From assembly GCA_934749845.1 (NCBI GenBank), contig CAKVHQ010000018.1, positions 1 to 13,542 of the forward strand: 13,542 bases of DNA. The letters run 5' to 3'. This DNA comes from an uncultured Clostridia bacterium (lineage in GTDB: Bacteria > Bacillota > Clostridia > Christensenellales > UBA1242). Numbering within the stretch: position 1 is the stretch's first letter; each line of letters starts with the position of its first letter. Below, piece by piece: positions 1 through 6,340 of this stretch. The notes below the pieces were generated by a model that saw only the letters and a list, made by a program, of their open reading frames with translations, ran no database searches and was not told the origin of the DNA. The position numbers were made by a program, and so were the translations under genes.

Positions 1-10
1 GGGAATTTCC

Positions 11-457
11 ATGACCTGCACAAAAGATTACCGGGAACATATCGAGTATACCTTTCACGCCTTTTGCAAAGTCGTTATCCGCAACGCAACGATTACCGCA
101 GCAAGGGCAAGGAGCAGAAAGTACAAAAGAGAAATATCCCTTCAATACCTCACAGAAGAAAATCACTACCCTTTAAGCACAGCAGATAAGTATTTCCAAG
201 CCCCGGAGCCGGACGAGGAATACACGCTTACCCTTTGCGGCGATACCGTCATTTTCAGTAACGCCTTACTTGTGGAAGCTCTGTCACGGCTGGACACAAA
301 GAAACGGGAAATGGTTTACCTGTCCTTTTTCCAGAAAGTGCCGCAGCATGAAATCGGCAGACGGTACGGGCGCAGCCGCAGCACAGCGGGCTATCATATC
401 CGAAAAGCCCTGCGGCAGCTACAAGCGGAAATGGAGGGAATGGCGTATGAGGAATAG
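11..457 (+). CDS. Sigma-70-like factor of Tn916/Tn1549-type conjugative transposons
   Basis: This 148-residue cytoplasmic protein resembles the small sigma-factor-like regulators near the excision/integration end of Tn916/Tn1549-type transposons. Residues about 85-140 have the sigma region 4 pattern: LSRLDTKKREMVYL, then a helix-turn-helix through HEIGRRYGRSRSTAGYHIRKAL, which would contact promoter -35 DNA. Residues 1-80 are basic then acidic, with no domain I can name. The first Met in the window is at 11, but the frame is open to the left edge and the SD before it is weak, so the true start may lie outside. It overlaps the next gene's ATG, which indicates translational coupling. In related elements this pair helps switch on excision or transfer; here that is inferred from family only. 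No integrase follows, so the module looks orphaned. Confidence 0.85.
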   Translation: MTCTKDYREHIEYTFHAFCKVVIRNATITAARARSRKYKREISLQYLTEENHYPLSTADKYFQAPEPDEEYTLTLCGDTVIFSNALLVEALSRLDTKKREMVYLSFFQKVPQHEIGRRYGRSRSTAGYHIRKALRQLQAEMEGMAYEE

Positions 458-650
458 CAGACTTCTCCCCTATGAAACAATCGTACAAGCCGCCAGCGGG
501 GAGCCGGAAGCGGTCAACACCGTATTGCAGCACTACCGCAGCCACATACGATATGCCGCCCTTGTAAACGGACAGATAGACCAAGATACAGAGGACTATA
601 TAACCCAAACGCTGCTTACCGCACTTTTCAAGTTTCGTTTTGAGGGATAG
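447..650 (+). CDS. Small helix-turn-helix protein of conjugative transposon (HTH_16-like)
   Basis: This 67-residue protein starts at ATG 447 (MRNSRLLPYETIVQAASGEP), inside the end of the sigma-like gene; the shared bases imply coupled translation. It matches the short helix-turn-helix proteins that follow the sigma-like gene in Tn916/Tn1549-type elements. The YETIVQAASGEPEAVNTVLQHY stretch is the recognisable N-terminal part, resembling the start of sigma region 2, and the end is FKFRFEG. The same frame is open upstream to 270, but that part only shadows the sigma-like gene and lacks a start with an SD, so the short form is preferred. A terminator follows at 695-732, closing this two-gene unit. 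It is probably a regulatory partner of the upstream protein; its molecular role is not shown by the sequence. Confidence 0.8.
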   Translation: MRNSRLLPYETIVQAASGEPEAVNTVLQHYRSHIRYAALVNGQIDQDTEDYITQTLLTALFKFRFEG

Positions 651-694
651 CCCCACAGTCTACAACTGAATAACCACCGCTTTGTCGGCAACCG

Positions 695-732
695 AAAGCA
701 GTAAATCTATTCAATGGATTTGCTGCTTTTTT
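695..732 (+). terminator. Rho-independent terminator after the sigma/HTH pair
   Basis: Arms AAAGCAGTAAATC (695-707) and GATTTGCTGCTTT (717-729) pair with one G-T wobble around a 9-base loop, followed by a run of T. It sits 45 bases after the small HTH gene, on its strand, and ends that transcription unit. Confidence 0.85.
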
Positions 733-751
733 CGTTCCCATTTTGGCGTTT

Positions 752-1114
752 TTAGAAATCAGCACGATAAATGGTTGGAAATGAAATGCCGAATGGCTCA
801 TTGTCAAGCTTGGAACGACCGGCGATCTGCTCGGGAGACCACCTTAATGACATCTTTTCGAGTACATAATCACGTGCCGGTCCTTCTTTGAGTTTGGGCT
901 TTCTGCCACAGTTTTTTCTTCTCTTTCGGTAAAGCTTATCTGCATGATGTGCGGCATATTCGCCATTGGCATAACAATTTCTGCGAAACTCTCGACTCAC
1001 CGAGGACGGCGACCGATTCAGCATTCGGGCAATTACCCGAATGCTGAATCCCTGGGCTTTCAAAACTCTTGACATTTCTCGCTCTTCTGTGGTAAAATGG
1101 GTGTAATGGCACAT
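752..1114 (-). pseudogene. IS30-family transposase, 3'-truncated
   Basis: This is an N-terminal fragment of 120 residues, where IS30-family transposases usually have 300-350. It keeps the DNA-binding part: FTTEEREMSRVLKAQGFSIR, then a helix-turn-helix (VIARMLNRSPSSVSREFRRN), a basic linker (RKRRKNCGRKPKL) and the SPEQIAGR segment, ending just after the family-typical SFPTIYRA. The next two codons (DF) and the stop come from the flanking conjugative-transposon sequence, so the whole DDE catalytic domain is gone. The start is good: AGGAGG lies 6 bases before ATG 1114, and a promoter lies at 1151-1179. The fragment cannot transpose. It could still bind its terminal repeat and act as a repressor, but that is speculation. 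Confidence 0.9.
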
Positions 1115-1216
1115 ACTGCTCCTCCTGTTTATGGTTGTGTAGTTACTCCCATTATAACACGAGTTGCTTTATGTGTCATTATTTTTTCATGTGTTGCACT
1201 TATATTGTAAATCTAT
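757..1216 (-). mobile_element. IS30-family insertion sequence remnant (one end only)
   Basis: The remnant keeps the promoter, start and first third of the transposase, plus one probable terminus at 1192-1216. Read inward on the - strand, that terminus goes ATAGATTTACAATA then AAGTGCAACA. This resembles the IS30 terminal repeat layout (TGTAGATT..., then GCAACA about 20 bases in), recalled from family knowledge. The other end is missing. The left limit near 757 is placed where transposase homology stops and the sequence following the transposon terminator begins. No target-site duplication can be defined with only one end. Confidence 0.7.
1151..1179 (-). promoter_or_regulatory. Promoter of the IS30 transposase fragment
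   Basis: On the - strand, ATGACA (1174-1179) and a perfect TATAAT (1151-1156) are separated by exactly 17 bases. They lie about 40 bases upstream of the transposase ATG and its AGGAGG. Confidence 0.65.
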
Positions 1217-1254
1217 CTCACAAATCAGAAAAATTGCAACAGAACAAGCGATTT

Positions 1255-2556
1255 TTATCCCGTTGGATTGCAGTTTTTGCAAGGTACATACCCTTGTGCT
1301 ATCGCTCCGGCATAATCGTCCGTGTACGCCTTGTTTTTCTCTTTCATTTGGTCTACCGATGAACAGCTTGGGTAATGTATCTTTTTGGTGTTGGTGTTCA
1401 GCACATAGGTTAAGCTTGCCGGTTCTTCCTGTGGTTCGGTCGCTTGCGTGGTGGTCGTTGTAACAGGCAGTGTGTATTCGACGGGAGCGTTATTGACGGT
1501 GATGTCTTTGCCGTCCGAACGGAATACAATAGTGCCTTGAATATCCGTTCTGTACACATTGATGTTGCGGTCATAAAGCCGCTTAAGGACAGCCTCGTCC
1601 GGGTGTCCGTAGGAGTTGTACAAGCCGCAGCTTATCACGGAATAGGTCGGCTCGACTTTTTTAAGGAAATTCTTCGTTGATGATGTATCCGAGCCGTGGT
1701 GTCCGACTTTTAGAACGTCGCACTTGATGTTAGTCCAAATACCGTCCTCCTCGTCTTTCTCTGCGTCGCCAGTAAAGAGAAACTTGGTTTCGCCGTAAGT
1801 GAGCTTAATTACAACAGAATTGTTGTTGCTGTCATCTGCAAGCGCTTTCGGCGCAACTACCTCAACAAGCAATTCGGGTTCGCTTACTATGACCGCTCCT
1901 GCCATTACCTCATGCGCGGCAGCTCCGTTGTTCTCTACTGCGGTAAGCATATCGTCAAAGGTCTGGGTGGGGTTTACATACGATGTCATGTAAAAATTCT
2001 TGGTAGGGAAAGCGTTAAGTACGTCTACTATTCCGCCTATATGGTCGGTATGTGGGTGGGTGGCTACAACATAGTCCAGCGTGTCGTAGCCTTGATTAAA
2101 TATGTAGGCTACCACACTATCGCCGTACTCGCGCTCTCCTGCGTCGATAAGCATGGTTTCACCGTTTGGCAGTTCAATAAATGTACTGTCGCCTTGCCCA
2201 ACGTCAATAAAGTGGACTATCAGTTCTTGATATTCAAAGGGCGGTTCTGCTGCTATCTCGATTGTTGTAGAGGTTGTTGAGGTCGTTTCGGCCGGGGTGG
2301 TTTCCGGTGCGGGTGGTTCGGTGGAGATGATGTCTGGTTCCGGTTCTTGTGTGGGTTCTGAAGATATGCCTTGCGTAGGTTCAGTAATTTCGGACGAGGT
2401 GCTTGCTGTATGTTCTTCGATGTTTTCATCATCTCTGAAAGAAGATATTGTAGTCGCTGCTGTCGTTGTGCTTTCTTGTTCAGAAACATTGGAGCGGTCT
2501 GTGCAGCCGGTTATAAATAATAATGCCAGTAAAATAGCTGGAAAATGTTGTTTCAT
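1255..2556 (-). CDS. Secreted ComEC-like metallo-beta-lactamase-fold lipoprotein
   Basis: This 433-residue predicted lipoprotein has signal peptide MKQHFPAILLALLFITGC, with lipobox Cys at 18. A T/S/E/P-rich linker (about 20-105) would lift the enzyme off the membrane. Residues 110-350 form a metallo-beta-lactamase fold like the soluble domain of ComEC/Rec2: HFIDVGQGDS (115-124), metal motif HPHTDH (167-172), FTGDAE (261-266) and GHHGS (285-289). The key metal ligands look intact, so a metal-dependent phosphoesterase or nuclease outside the cell is likely; the substrate is unknown. After a second T-rich linker, residues 383-433 hold HYPSC and CKNC, a small Cys/His motif often attached to extracellular nuclease-like proteins. 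It lacks the ComEC membrane channel. AGAGGT lies just before the ATG. No terminator is visible downstream; the IS30 end lies there instead. Confidence 0.85.
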   Translation of the reverse strand: MKQHFPAILLALLFITGCTDRSNVSEQESTTTAATTISSFRDDENIEEHTASTSSEITEPTQGISSEPTQEPEPDIISTEPPAPETTPAETTSTTSTTIEIAAEPPFEYQELIVHFIDVGQGDSTFIELPNGETMLIDAGEREYGDSVVAYIFNQGYDTLDYVVATHPHTDHIGGIVDVLNAFPTKNFYMTSYVNPTQTFDDMLTAVENNGAAAHEVMAGAVIVSEPELLVEVVAPKALADDSNNNSVVIKLTYGETKFLFTGDAEKDEEDGIWTNIKCDVLKVGHHGSDTSSTKNFLKKVEPTYSVISCGLYNSYGHPDEAVLKRLYDRNINVYRTDIQGTIVFRSDGKDITVNNAPVEYTLPVTTTTTQATEPQEEPASLTYVLNTNTKKIHYPSCSSVDQMKEKNKAYTDDYAGAIAQGYVPCKNCNPTG

Positions 2557-2594
2557 GGTGTACCTCTTTTCGTCTTATACCAATATATGTACTA

Positions 2595-2624
2595 ATACTA
2601 TCACACTTTACGCCTTACTATCAA
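2595..2624 (-). promoter_or_regulatory. Possible promoter of the MBL-fold lipoprotein gene
   Basis: On the - strand, TTGATA (2619-2624) and TAGTAT (2595-2600) stand 18 bases apart, about 40 bases upstream of the lipoprotein ATG. The match is moderate and the region is AT-rich, so chance is possible. Confidence 0.35.
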
Positions 2625-2640
2625 TGGTAATTTTACACAA

Positions 2641-2722
2641 ATCTACACCTAAATAATACTATTATCTACACCTCTATATACATTATATTCTTTTGGGCTA
2701 TATACTATAATATAAGTGTAGA
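2641..2722. repeat. TCTACAC-type boxes in the divergent intergenic region (candidate operators)
   Basis: ATCTACACCT occurs at 2641-2650 and again at 2664-2673, with starts 23 bases apart. An inverted copy of its core (AGTGTAGA) lies at 2715-2722. They sit between the divergent lipoprotein and XRE regulator genes, just upstream of the regulator's probable -10. Their placement suits binding sites for the XRE protein itself. That link is inferred. Confidence 0.45.
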
Positions 2723-2732
2723 CAAGATTAGG

Positions 2733-2738
2733 TATAAT
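2733..2738 (+). promoter_or_regulatory. Probable -10 box for the XRE regulator
   Basis: A TATAAT hexamer lies 21 bases before ATG 2760, but no good -35 stands at 16-18 bases. A second TATAAT at 2706-2711 also lacks a clear -35. The promoter may be activator-dependent or weak, or these may be chance matches in AT-rich DNA. Confidence 0.35.
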
Positions 2739-2759
2739 GGTCATGCAGAGGTGCTGGAT

Positions 2760-3065
2760 ATGAATGTTGGAAACAAGCTGCGATTTATAAGGGAAACCAA
2801 GAAAATCTCAATATACAAGCTTTCAAAAGACACAGGTATCTCACAAAACCATATCAGCAGTATTGAGCTGGGGAAACGGCAGCCTACTGTCGAAACACTC
2901 TCACGGCTTATTGAACCTTTAGGAATAACGCTCGCAGAATTGTTTAATGAGAGCGATGAGGTTATGTTTCCTACACAGGAAGAAAGAATGCTTTTGGAAA
3001 ATTTCAGGTGTTTGCCAAAGGATAAAGCCGCAGCTCTGCTGAATTTAAGTGAGCTGCTCCGGTAG
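2760..3065 (+). CDS. XRE-family helix-turn-helix transcriptional regulator
   Basis: This 101-residue DNA-binding protein has an N-terminal Cro/C1-type helix-turn-helix at about residues 5-62. The pattern is GNKLRFIRETKKISIYKLSK, then ISQNHISSIELGKRQPTVETLSRL and LGITLAELF. The last 40 residues, ending in a helical LPKDKAAALLNLSELL, probably serve dimerisation. A GTG at 2751 is in frame, but GAGGTG there acts as the SD for ATG 2760 (6-base spacing), so the shorter start is chosen. Upstream are the TCTACAC-type boxes it may recognise; downstream on the other strand is the end of the conjugation cluster. It may repress itself, the divergent lipoprotein gene, or the element; the sequence does not decide which. 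Confidence 0.88.
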   Translation: MNVGNKLRFIRETKKISIYKLSKDTGISQNHISSIELGKRQPTVETLSRLIEPLGITLAELFNESDEVMFPTQEERMLLENFRCLPKDKAAALLNLSELLR

Positions 3066-3095
3066 TAATCTGTAGGAGGACGCTCCTATCCGAAT

Positions 3096-3141
3096 AACAA
3101 AAAACACCCTGCGCCGCCGGCAAACACCGACAACGCAGGGT
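3096..3141 (-). terminator. Terminator ending the relaxase/ParA-like operon (probably bidirectional)
   Basis: Perfect 8-base arms ACCCTGCG (3106-3113) and CGCAGGGT (3134-3141) enclose a GC-rich loop. On the - strand the stem is followed by TGTTTTTTG, a good rho-independent terminator 5 bases after the ParA-like gene. On the + strand TATCTTTATT follows, so it may also stop the XRE transcript. A small hairpin (TAGGAG/CTCCTA, 3073-3088) lies between. Confidence 0.85.
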
Positions 3142-3145
3142 ATCT

Positions 3146-4285
3146 TTATTCAGCAATGGTAGTATCTCTGTAACCGCCAAATTCCTTATCGAAAAGGCTC
3201 TCAAAGTCCTCGGAGGAAAAGTCCTCGGCGGCATAAGGCAGGCAGATTATATCTGAAAAATTCTGCTCCGACAGTACCTTTCCTATCGCGGAACACCCCT
3301 CGTCCTCAATATCTATACTGCGGTCAAGGACGGAGCTGTCGGCAAACGGCACAAGCACCTTGTAATTTATCTGCGGCAGCATACTCTGCGCCGCGTATGT
3401 CATCCAAATCTCGCTCCATGACACACCGCCGACAAGGTATATCAAATCAAAACCCACAAGCTGACTCGCTGTTTCTTCGCGTATCGCTCCGAAATCATGT
3501 ATGATAACATTTACCTCCGCGGGAGCAGCGCCTTTCTTATAGAACGAAATTCCGTTTGTGTAGATGTGGTCGCCGTCGTTCACGCCGTTGTACATATCGC
3601 AGAGCATATCAAGCTGAAGGTCGCTTGCATTGGAGCCGGCAGAATTACAGATAGCTGCCGTTGCCTTGTGCTTTACAAAATAATCCGCTATATGTATCGC
3701 GGTAGCCGTTGTTCCTATGCGCGGCTGTGCGCCGATCACTGCTATTTTCAGTTTTGCATTTGCGAATGTGGGCTTGGCAGCTTCCTTTTCACGGAGAGCC
3801 TGCTCATATCGTGCCTCTGCCGCCGGGTCATAGCCGCGCCGGTATCTCCTCCATTTCTTGTGGGATAAACCGTCCTCGCTTAGACATTCAGCAAGGTCGT
3901 TCATCATCAGCTTGATGTTTTCTTCAATATTCTTTTCATCGTATCTCGCCACAATGTTGGTTATACCGATACCGACAAGACCGTCAAGCAAATCGTCACC
4001 CGCGTAATGCTCTGCGGCATAGACAACGATACGCGCGTCCGTCTGAAACTGCGCCGCTTTCATACAGTTGAGAAATTCTTCGCTATCAACGCAAAGAGCC
4101 GTATCAAAAATATAAACGTCGTGAAAGCGCATATTGCGGAGGTCGGAATTAACAACGTCCTGCAAATCTGTCGGACCGGAAAATGTGATTTTGGTAGGCT
4201 TAATTCCTCGTTCCTTGCAATAGCGGTCAATAATGCCTGCGTTCTTGGTTATCGAAAAAAGAATAGGGTTTGTGATTTCCGGCAT
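3146..4285 (-). CDS. CpaE/ParA-like P-loop protein with degenerate Walker A
   Basis: This protein of 379 residues appears built like CpaE/TadZ and other MinD/ParA relatives: an N-terminal receiver-like alpha/beta region (about 1-125), a basic linker (KKWRRYRRG), and a P-loop domain from about residue 175. The nucleotide site reads IGAQPRIGTTATAIHIADYF. The glycines and GTT are kept, but the signature and catalytic lysines of KGGxGKT are absent, with R and T in those places. A Walker-B-like VNVIIHDFG follows about 70 residues later. ATP hydrolysis may therefore be weak or lost. The start chosen has AAAGGA 9 bases upstream; an upstream ATG at 4303 overlaps the relaxase stop but lacks an SD. It is last in the operon, after the relaxase, so a role in positioning transfer DNA or machinery is plausible. 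Identification is by fold pattern only. Confidence 0.65.
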   Translation of the reverse strand: MPEITNPILFSITKNAGIIDRYCKERGIKPTKITFSGPTDLQDVVNSDLRNMRFHDVYIFDTALCVDSEEFLNCMKAAQFQTDARIVVYAAEHYAGDDLLDGLVGIGITNIVARYDEKNIEENIKLMMNDLAECLSEDGLSHKKWRRYRRGYDPAAEARYEQALREKEAAKPTFANAKLKIAVIGAQPRIGTTATAIHIADYFVKHKATAAICNSAGSNASDLQLDMLCDMYNGVNDGDHIYTNGISFYKKGAAPAEVNVIIHDFGAIREETASQLVGFDLIYLVGGVSWSEIWMTYAAQSMLPQINYKVLVPFADSSVLDRSIDIEDEGCSAIGKVLSEQNFSDIICLPYAAEDFSSEDFESLFDKEFGGYRDTTIAE

Positions 4286-4302
4286 AGTATCAAGTCCTTT
4301 CA

Positions 4303-5514
4303 TTAAAATTCGGCTGTGTTCTGCTTGTCCGCAAGTTTGTAGAGTATTTCTGCGATAGCTTCCCGTGATAAGTCGCCTCTGCCGAAAGCAATCTGGCTGA
4401 CCTCGTTCAGAGCCTTGTTGCTGTCGCGCTCCGCGTTGCGTATTACGGTGAGTACGGCAAGCAACAGTTTTTCGGTGTTGACCGTATGCGGTCTGTTGTT
4501 TACAAACTGTCCGCGCGGATTGTTCTGCGTTGCCCGTTCCGCTTGTCTTATTGCCTTAATTATGGCATTTCCTGCGGCGGTATAAATATCGTCGTTCATC
4601 TTTCCGGCATACTTGGCTATTTGATATTTCCCCCAATCGGTTTCGGTACTGTGCAGCGTTTCGTTGTAAATACGGCGGGTTTCAACAAGCTGTTCATAGA
4701 GCCGCTTTGCCTCGTCGCTGCTCTGAATAATGAATGTTGAAAGCGCATTTATCTCGTCCTTGACAGGCTGCGGCATATATGCGTAAACAAGGCGACCTGT
4801 TTTCGGCAGCATGGAGCGTATTTTTTCAAGCCGTTCAGCAATTTCGTCAAGAACAGGGGCGGCACCGGTTTCCTTTCCAACCTCTGTTTTGAACTGACCT
4901 AGCAGCTCGTTTTCCTTGCTCCGCATGTTCACATAGAAATCGTGGTAGGTATGCTTAATAACCTCAACCCGTATCTTGTCGCAGGCTTCGGGAGAAACCT
5001 TGTTTATGTAAACGCTCTGCGTTTTATCCCAATACATCAAGTGGATATGCGGCTGTCCTTCCTTAAGGTGAACGGCGGCAAACCACTCTATGTTGGTCGC
5101 GTCCATATTCATGTGCTTTGCGATAACGCCTATCTGTTTTCTTGCAAAGCTCTGCCAATCGGACAGGGAGTATAGTCCGGCTTCCTCTGCGGTTTCGGGA
5201 GTGAATGAAAACACGCAGCGAAAGATATTGCGATACGGAGTGGTCATTTTTCGGATATGGCTCTGTGCCGCCTCCATTGAATAGCTGGGGTAATACTCGT
5301 TATTGATATAGCCAAACAAGCCGTTTCCGGTGTCGGAATTGACCGCAGCACCCGGACGATTGCCGAGGTAGCGGAGATGTTCTTCTGTTTCGGTTTTCGC
5401 AACGCCGTCGCGCTCTCCTATGTACCGCAGGTGTTCCGCATTTCTTACGGCTGCGTATGGGTGTTTTGCTCTTGCAGGACGGTCGCGCTGCTTGAAGATG
5501 ATTTTAGGTGTCAT
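4303..5514 (-). CDS. MobP/MobL-type relaxase
   Basis: This 403-residue protein has the features of MOBP relaxases of Firmicute mobile elements (MobP3/MobL group). Such enzymes nick the origin of transfer and lead the single strand into the recipient. The metal-binding HxH motif is in EGQPHIHLMYWDK (HIH at 156-158), preceded by IEWFAAVHL. The N-terminal part has RCVFSFTPE and twin EHLRYIG / EHLRYLG segments 18 residues apart; a catalytic Tyr cannot be fixed by eye. The second half is helical and charged, with no recognised domain. The start is set by AAGGAGG 5 bases before ATG 5514; the frame is open 15 codons further but without an SD. It is followed closely by the ParA-like gene. The DinB gene on the other strand separates it from the T4SS genes. 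No promoter of its own is evident. Confidence 0.82.
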   Translation of the reverse strand: MTPKIIFKQRDRPARAKHPYAAVRNAEHLRYIGERDGVAKTETEEHLRYLGNRPGAAVNSDTGNGLFGYINNEYYPSYSMEAAQSHIRKMTTPYRNIFRCVFSFTPETAEEAGLYSLSDWQSFARKQIGVIAKHMNMDATNIEWFAAVHLKEGQPHIHLMYWDKTQSVYINKVSPEACDKIRVEVIKHTYHDFYVNMRSKENELLGQFKTEVGKETGAAPVLDEIAERLEKIRSMLPKTGRLVYAYMPQPVKDEINALSTFIIQSSDEAKRLYEQLVETRRIYNETLHSTETDWGKYQIAKYAGKMNDDIYTAAGNAIIKAIRQAERATQNNPRGQFVNNRPHTVNTEKLLLAVLTVIRNAERDSNKALNEVSQIAFGRGDLSREAIAEILYKLADKQNTAEF

Positions 5515-5527
5515 ATTGACCTCCTTG

Positions 5528-5556
5528 TTGACTTGGATTGAAAATTGTGATATAAT
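5528..5556 (+). promoter_or_regulatory. Strong extended -10 promoter of the DinB-like gene
   Basis: TTGACT (5528-5533), a 17-base spacer and TATAAT (5551-5556) preceded by TGA give a near-consensus sigma-A promoter with extended -10. It points to the DinB-like gene and lies within the short region that also holds the relaxase SD on the other strand. Confidence 0.85.
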
Positions 5557-5571
5557 CAAATAGAAAACTAA

Positions 5572-5583
5572 CCGATATGTCGG
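5572..5583. repeat. Imperfect palindrome just downstream of the DinB promoter
   Basis: CCGATATGTCGG matches its own reverse complement at 10 of 12 positions. It lies about 15 bases past the -10 box, a typical place for a repressor to block transcription. No binding protein is known from the sequence. Confidence 0.3.
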
Positions 5584-5604
5584 AATTTAGTGAGGTGCTA
5601 ATTC

Positions 5605-6267
5605 ATGAATAAAGAATGGTCGGAAATGAATAAAACCTTACAGTTACAGATTAAGAGAAAAGATACTTTTGTAACTGGTATAGATACATTATTAGAGCTT
5701 CGCAGAACACTTATGAAACAAATTTTGCAGTTTAGAAATGAATTGTCTGCTGCCGATTTTTGTGCTATGCCCTTTATAAATGCTAAAGGTTATCATAACA
5801 AAACGATTGCATATTCTTTATGGCATATCTTTCGTATAGAGGATATTGTGGCACATTCACTGATTGCAAATAATGAGCAGATTTTGTTTGCAGGTAATTA
5901 TCAGAGTCGCATAAAATCTCCGATTATTACAACTGCAAATGAACTTGTAAAAGAAGAAATCAGATGGTTTTCAAAGCAGCTGTCTATTGAGGAACTGTAT
6001 CATTATATTGCTGATGTTGATGAATCCACAACCGATATTTTAAAGTCGCTTACATATAGTGATATGAAACAAAGAATATCCGATGACAGAAGAAAGCAAT
6101 TGGAGATGCTCAATGTAGTAAGCACTGATGAAAGCGCATATTGGTTGATTGATTATTGGTGCGGAAAAGATTTTAAAGGACTGATACAAATGCCGTTTTC
6201 AAGGCATTGGATTATGCATGTTGAGGCGTGTTTAAAGATAAGAGACAAACAATTCTCTGTCAAGTAA
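5605..6267 (+). CDS. DinB-superfamily protein
   Basis: This 220-residue cytoplasmic protein fits the DinB/YfiT-like four-helix-bundle superfamily, whose members usually bind a divalent metal through three His. Likely ligands are H74 in SLWHIFRIEDIVAH and the pair H201/H205 in SRHWIMHVEACLKI, the spacing typical of the family. Members include thiol-transferases and stress-induced proteins; the reaction here is unknown. GAGGTG lies 8 bases before the ATG and a near-consensus promoter precedes it, so it is transcribed alone. By eye it is more AT-rich than the T4SS and relaxase genes around it and lies on the opposite strand between them, which suggests separately acquired cargo. A GC hairpin follows at 6311-6330. 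Confidence 0.75.
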   Translation: MNKEWSEMNKTLQLQIKRKDTFVTGIDTLLELRRTLMKQILQFRNELSAADFCAMPFINAKGYHNKTIAYSLWHIFRIEDIVAHSLIANNEQILFAGNYQSRIKSPIITTANELVKEEIRWFSKQLSIEELYHYIADVDESTTDILKSLTYSDMKQRISDDRRKQLEMLNVVSTDESAYWLIDYWCGKDFKGLIQMPFSRHWIMHVEACLKIRDKQFSVK

Positions 6268-6310
6268 ATTCCCATAAGTCGAGCAGATGAAATTATAATA
6301 CCGATTGAAT

Positions 6311-6340
6311 GCCCCGTCACCCGACGGGGCGTTTCCTGTT
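6311..6340. terminator. GC-rich hairpin between convergent genes (bidirectional terminator)
   Basis: Perfect 8-base arms GCCCCGTC and GACGGGGC with a 4-base loop (6311-6330) lie between the stops of the DinB-like gene (+) and the 662-residue membrane protein (-). The T-run on the + side (GTTTCCTGTTTT) is interrupted and the - side is poor in T, so efficiency is uncertain. It would mainly prevent convergent read-through. Confidence 0.65.

Noticed and set aside
255..656. A 133-residue open frame antisense to the sigma/HTH pair
   Set aside because: It fully overlaps two recognisable coding genes on the opposite strand and has no family resemblance or SD.
701..1216. GTAAATCTAT at both ends of the IS30 remnant read as a target-site duplication
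   Set aside because: The right copy belongs to the terminal repeat itself and the left end of the IS is missing, so a duplication cannot be defined.
1192..1241. TGTTGCACTT / AATTGCAACA inverted pair as the IS30 ends
   Set aside because: The internal copy lies about 24 bases inside the end, where IS30 repeats carry GCAACA. The second match lies outside and is probably chance.
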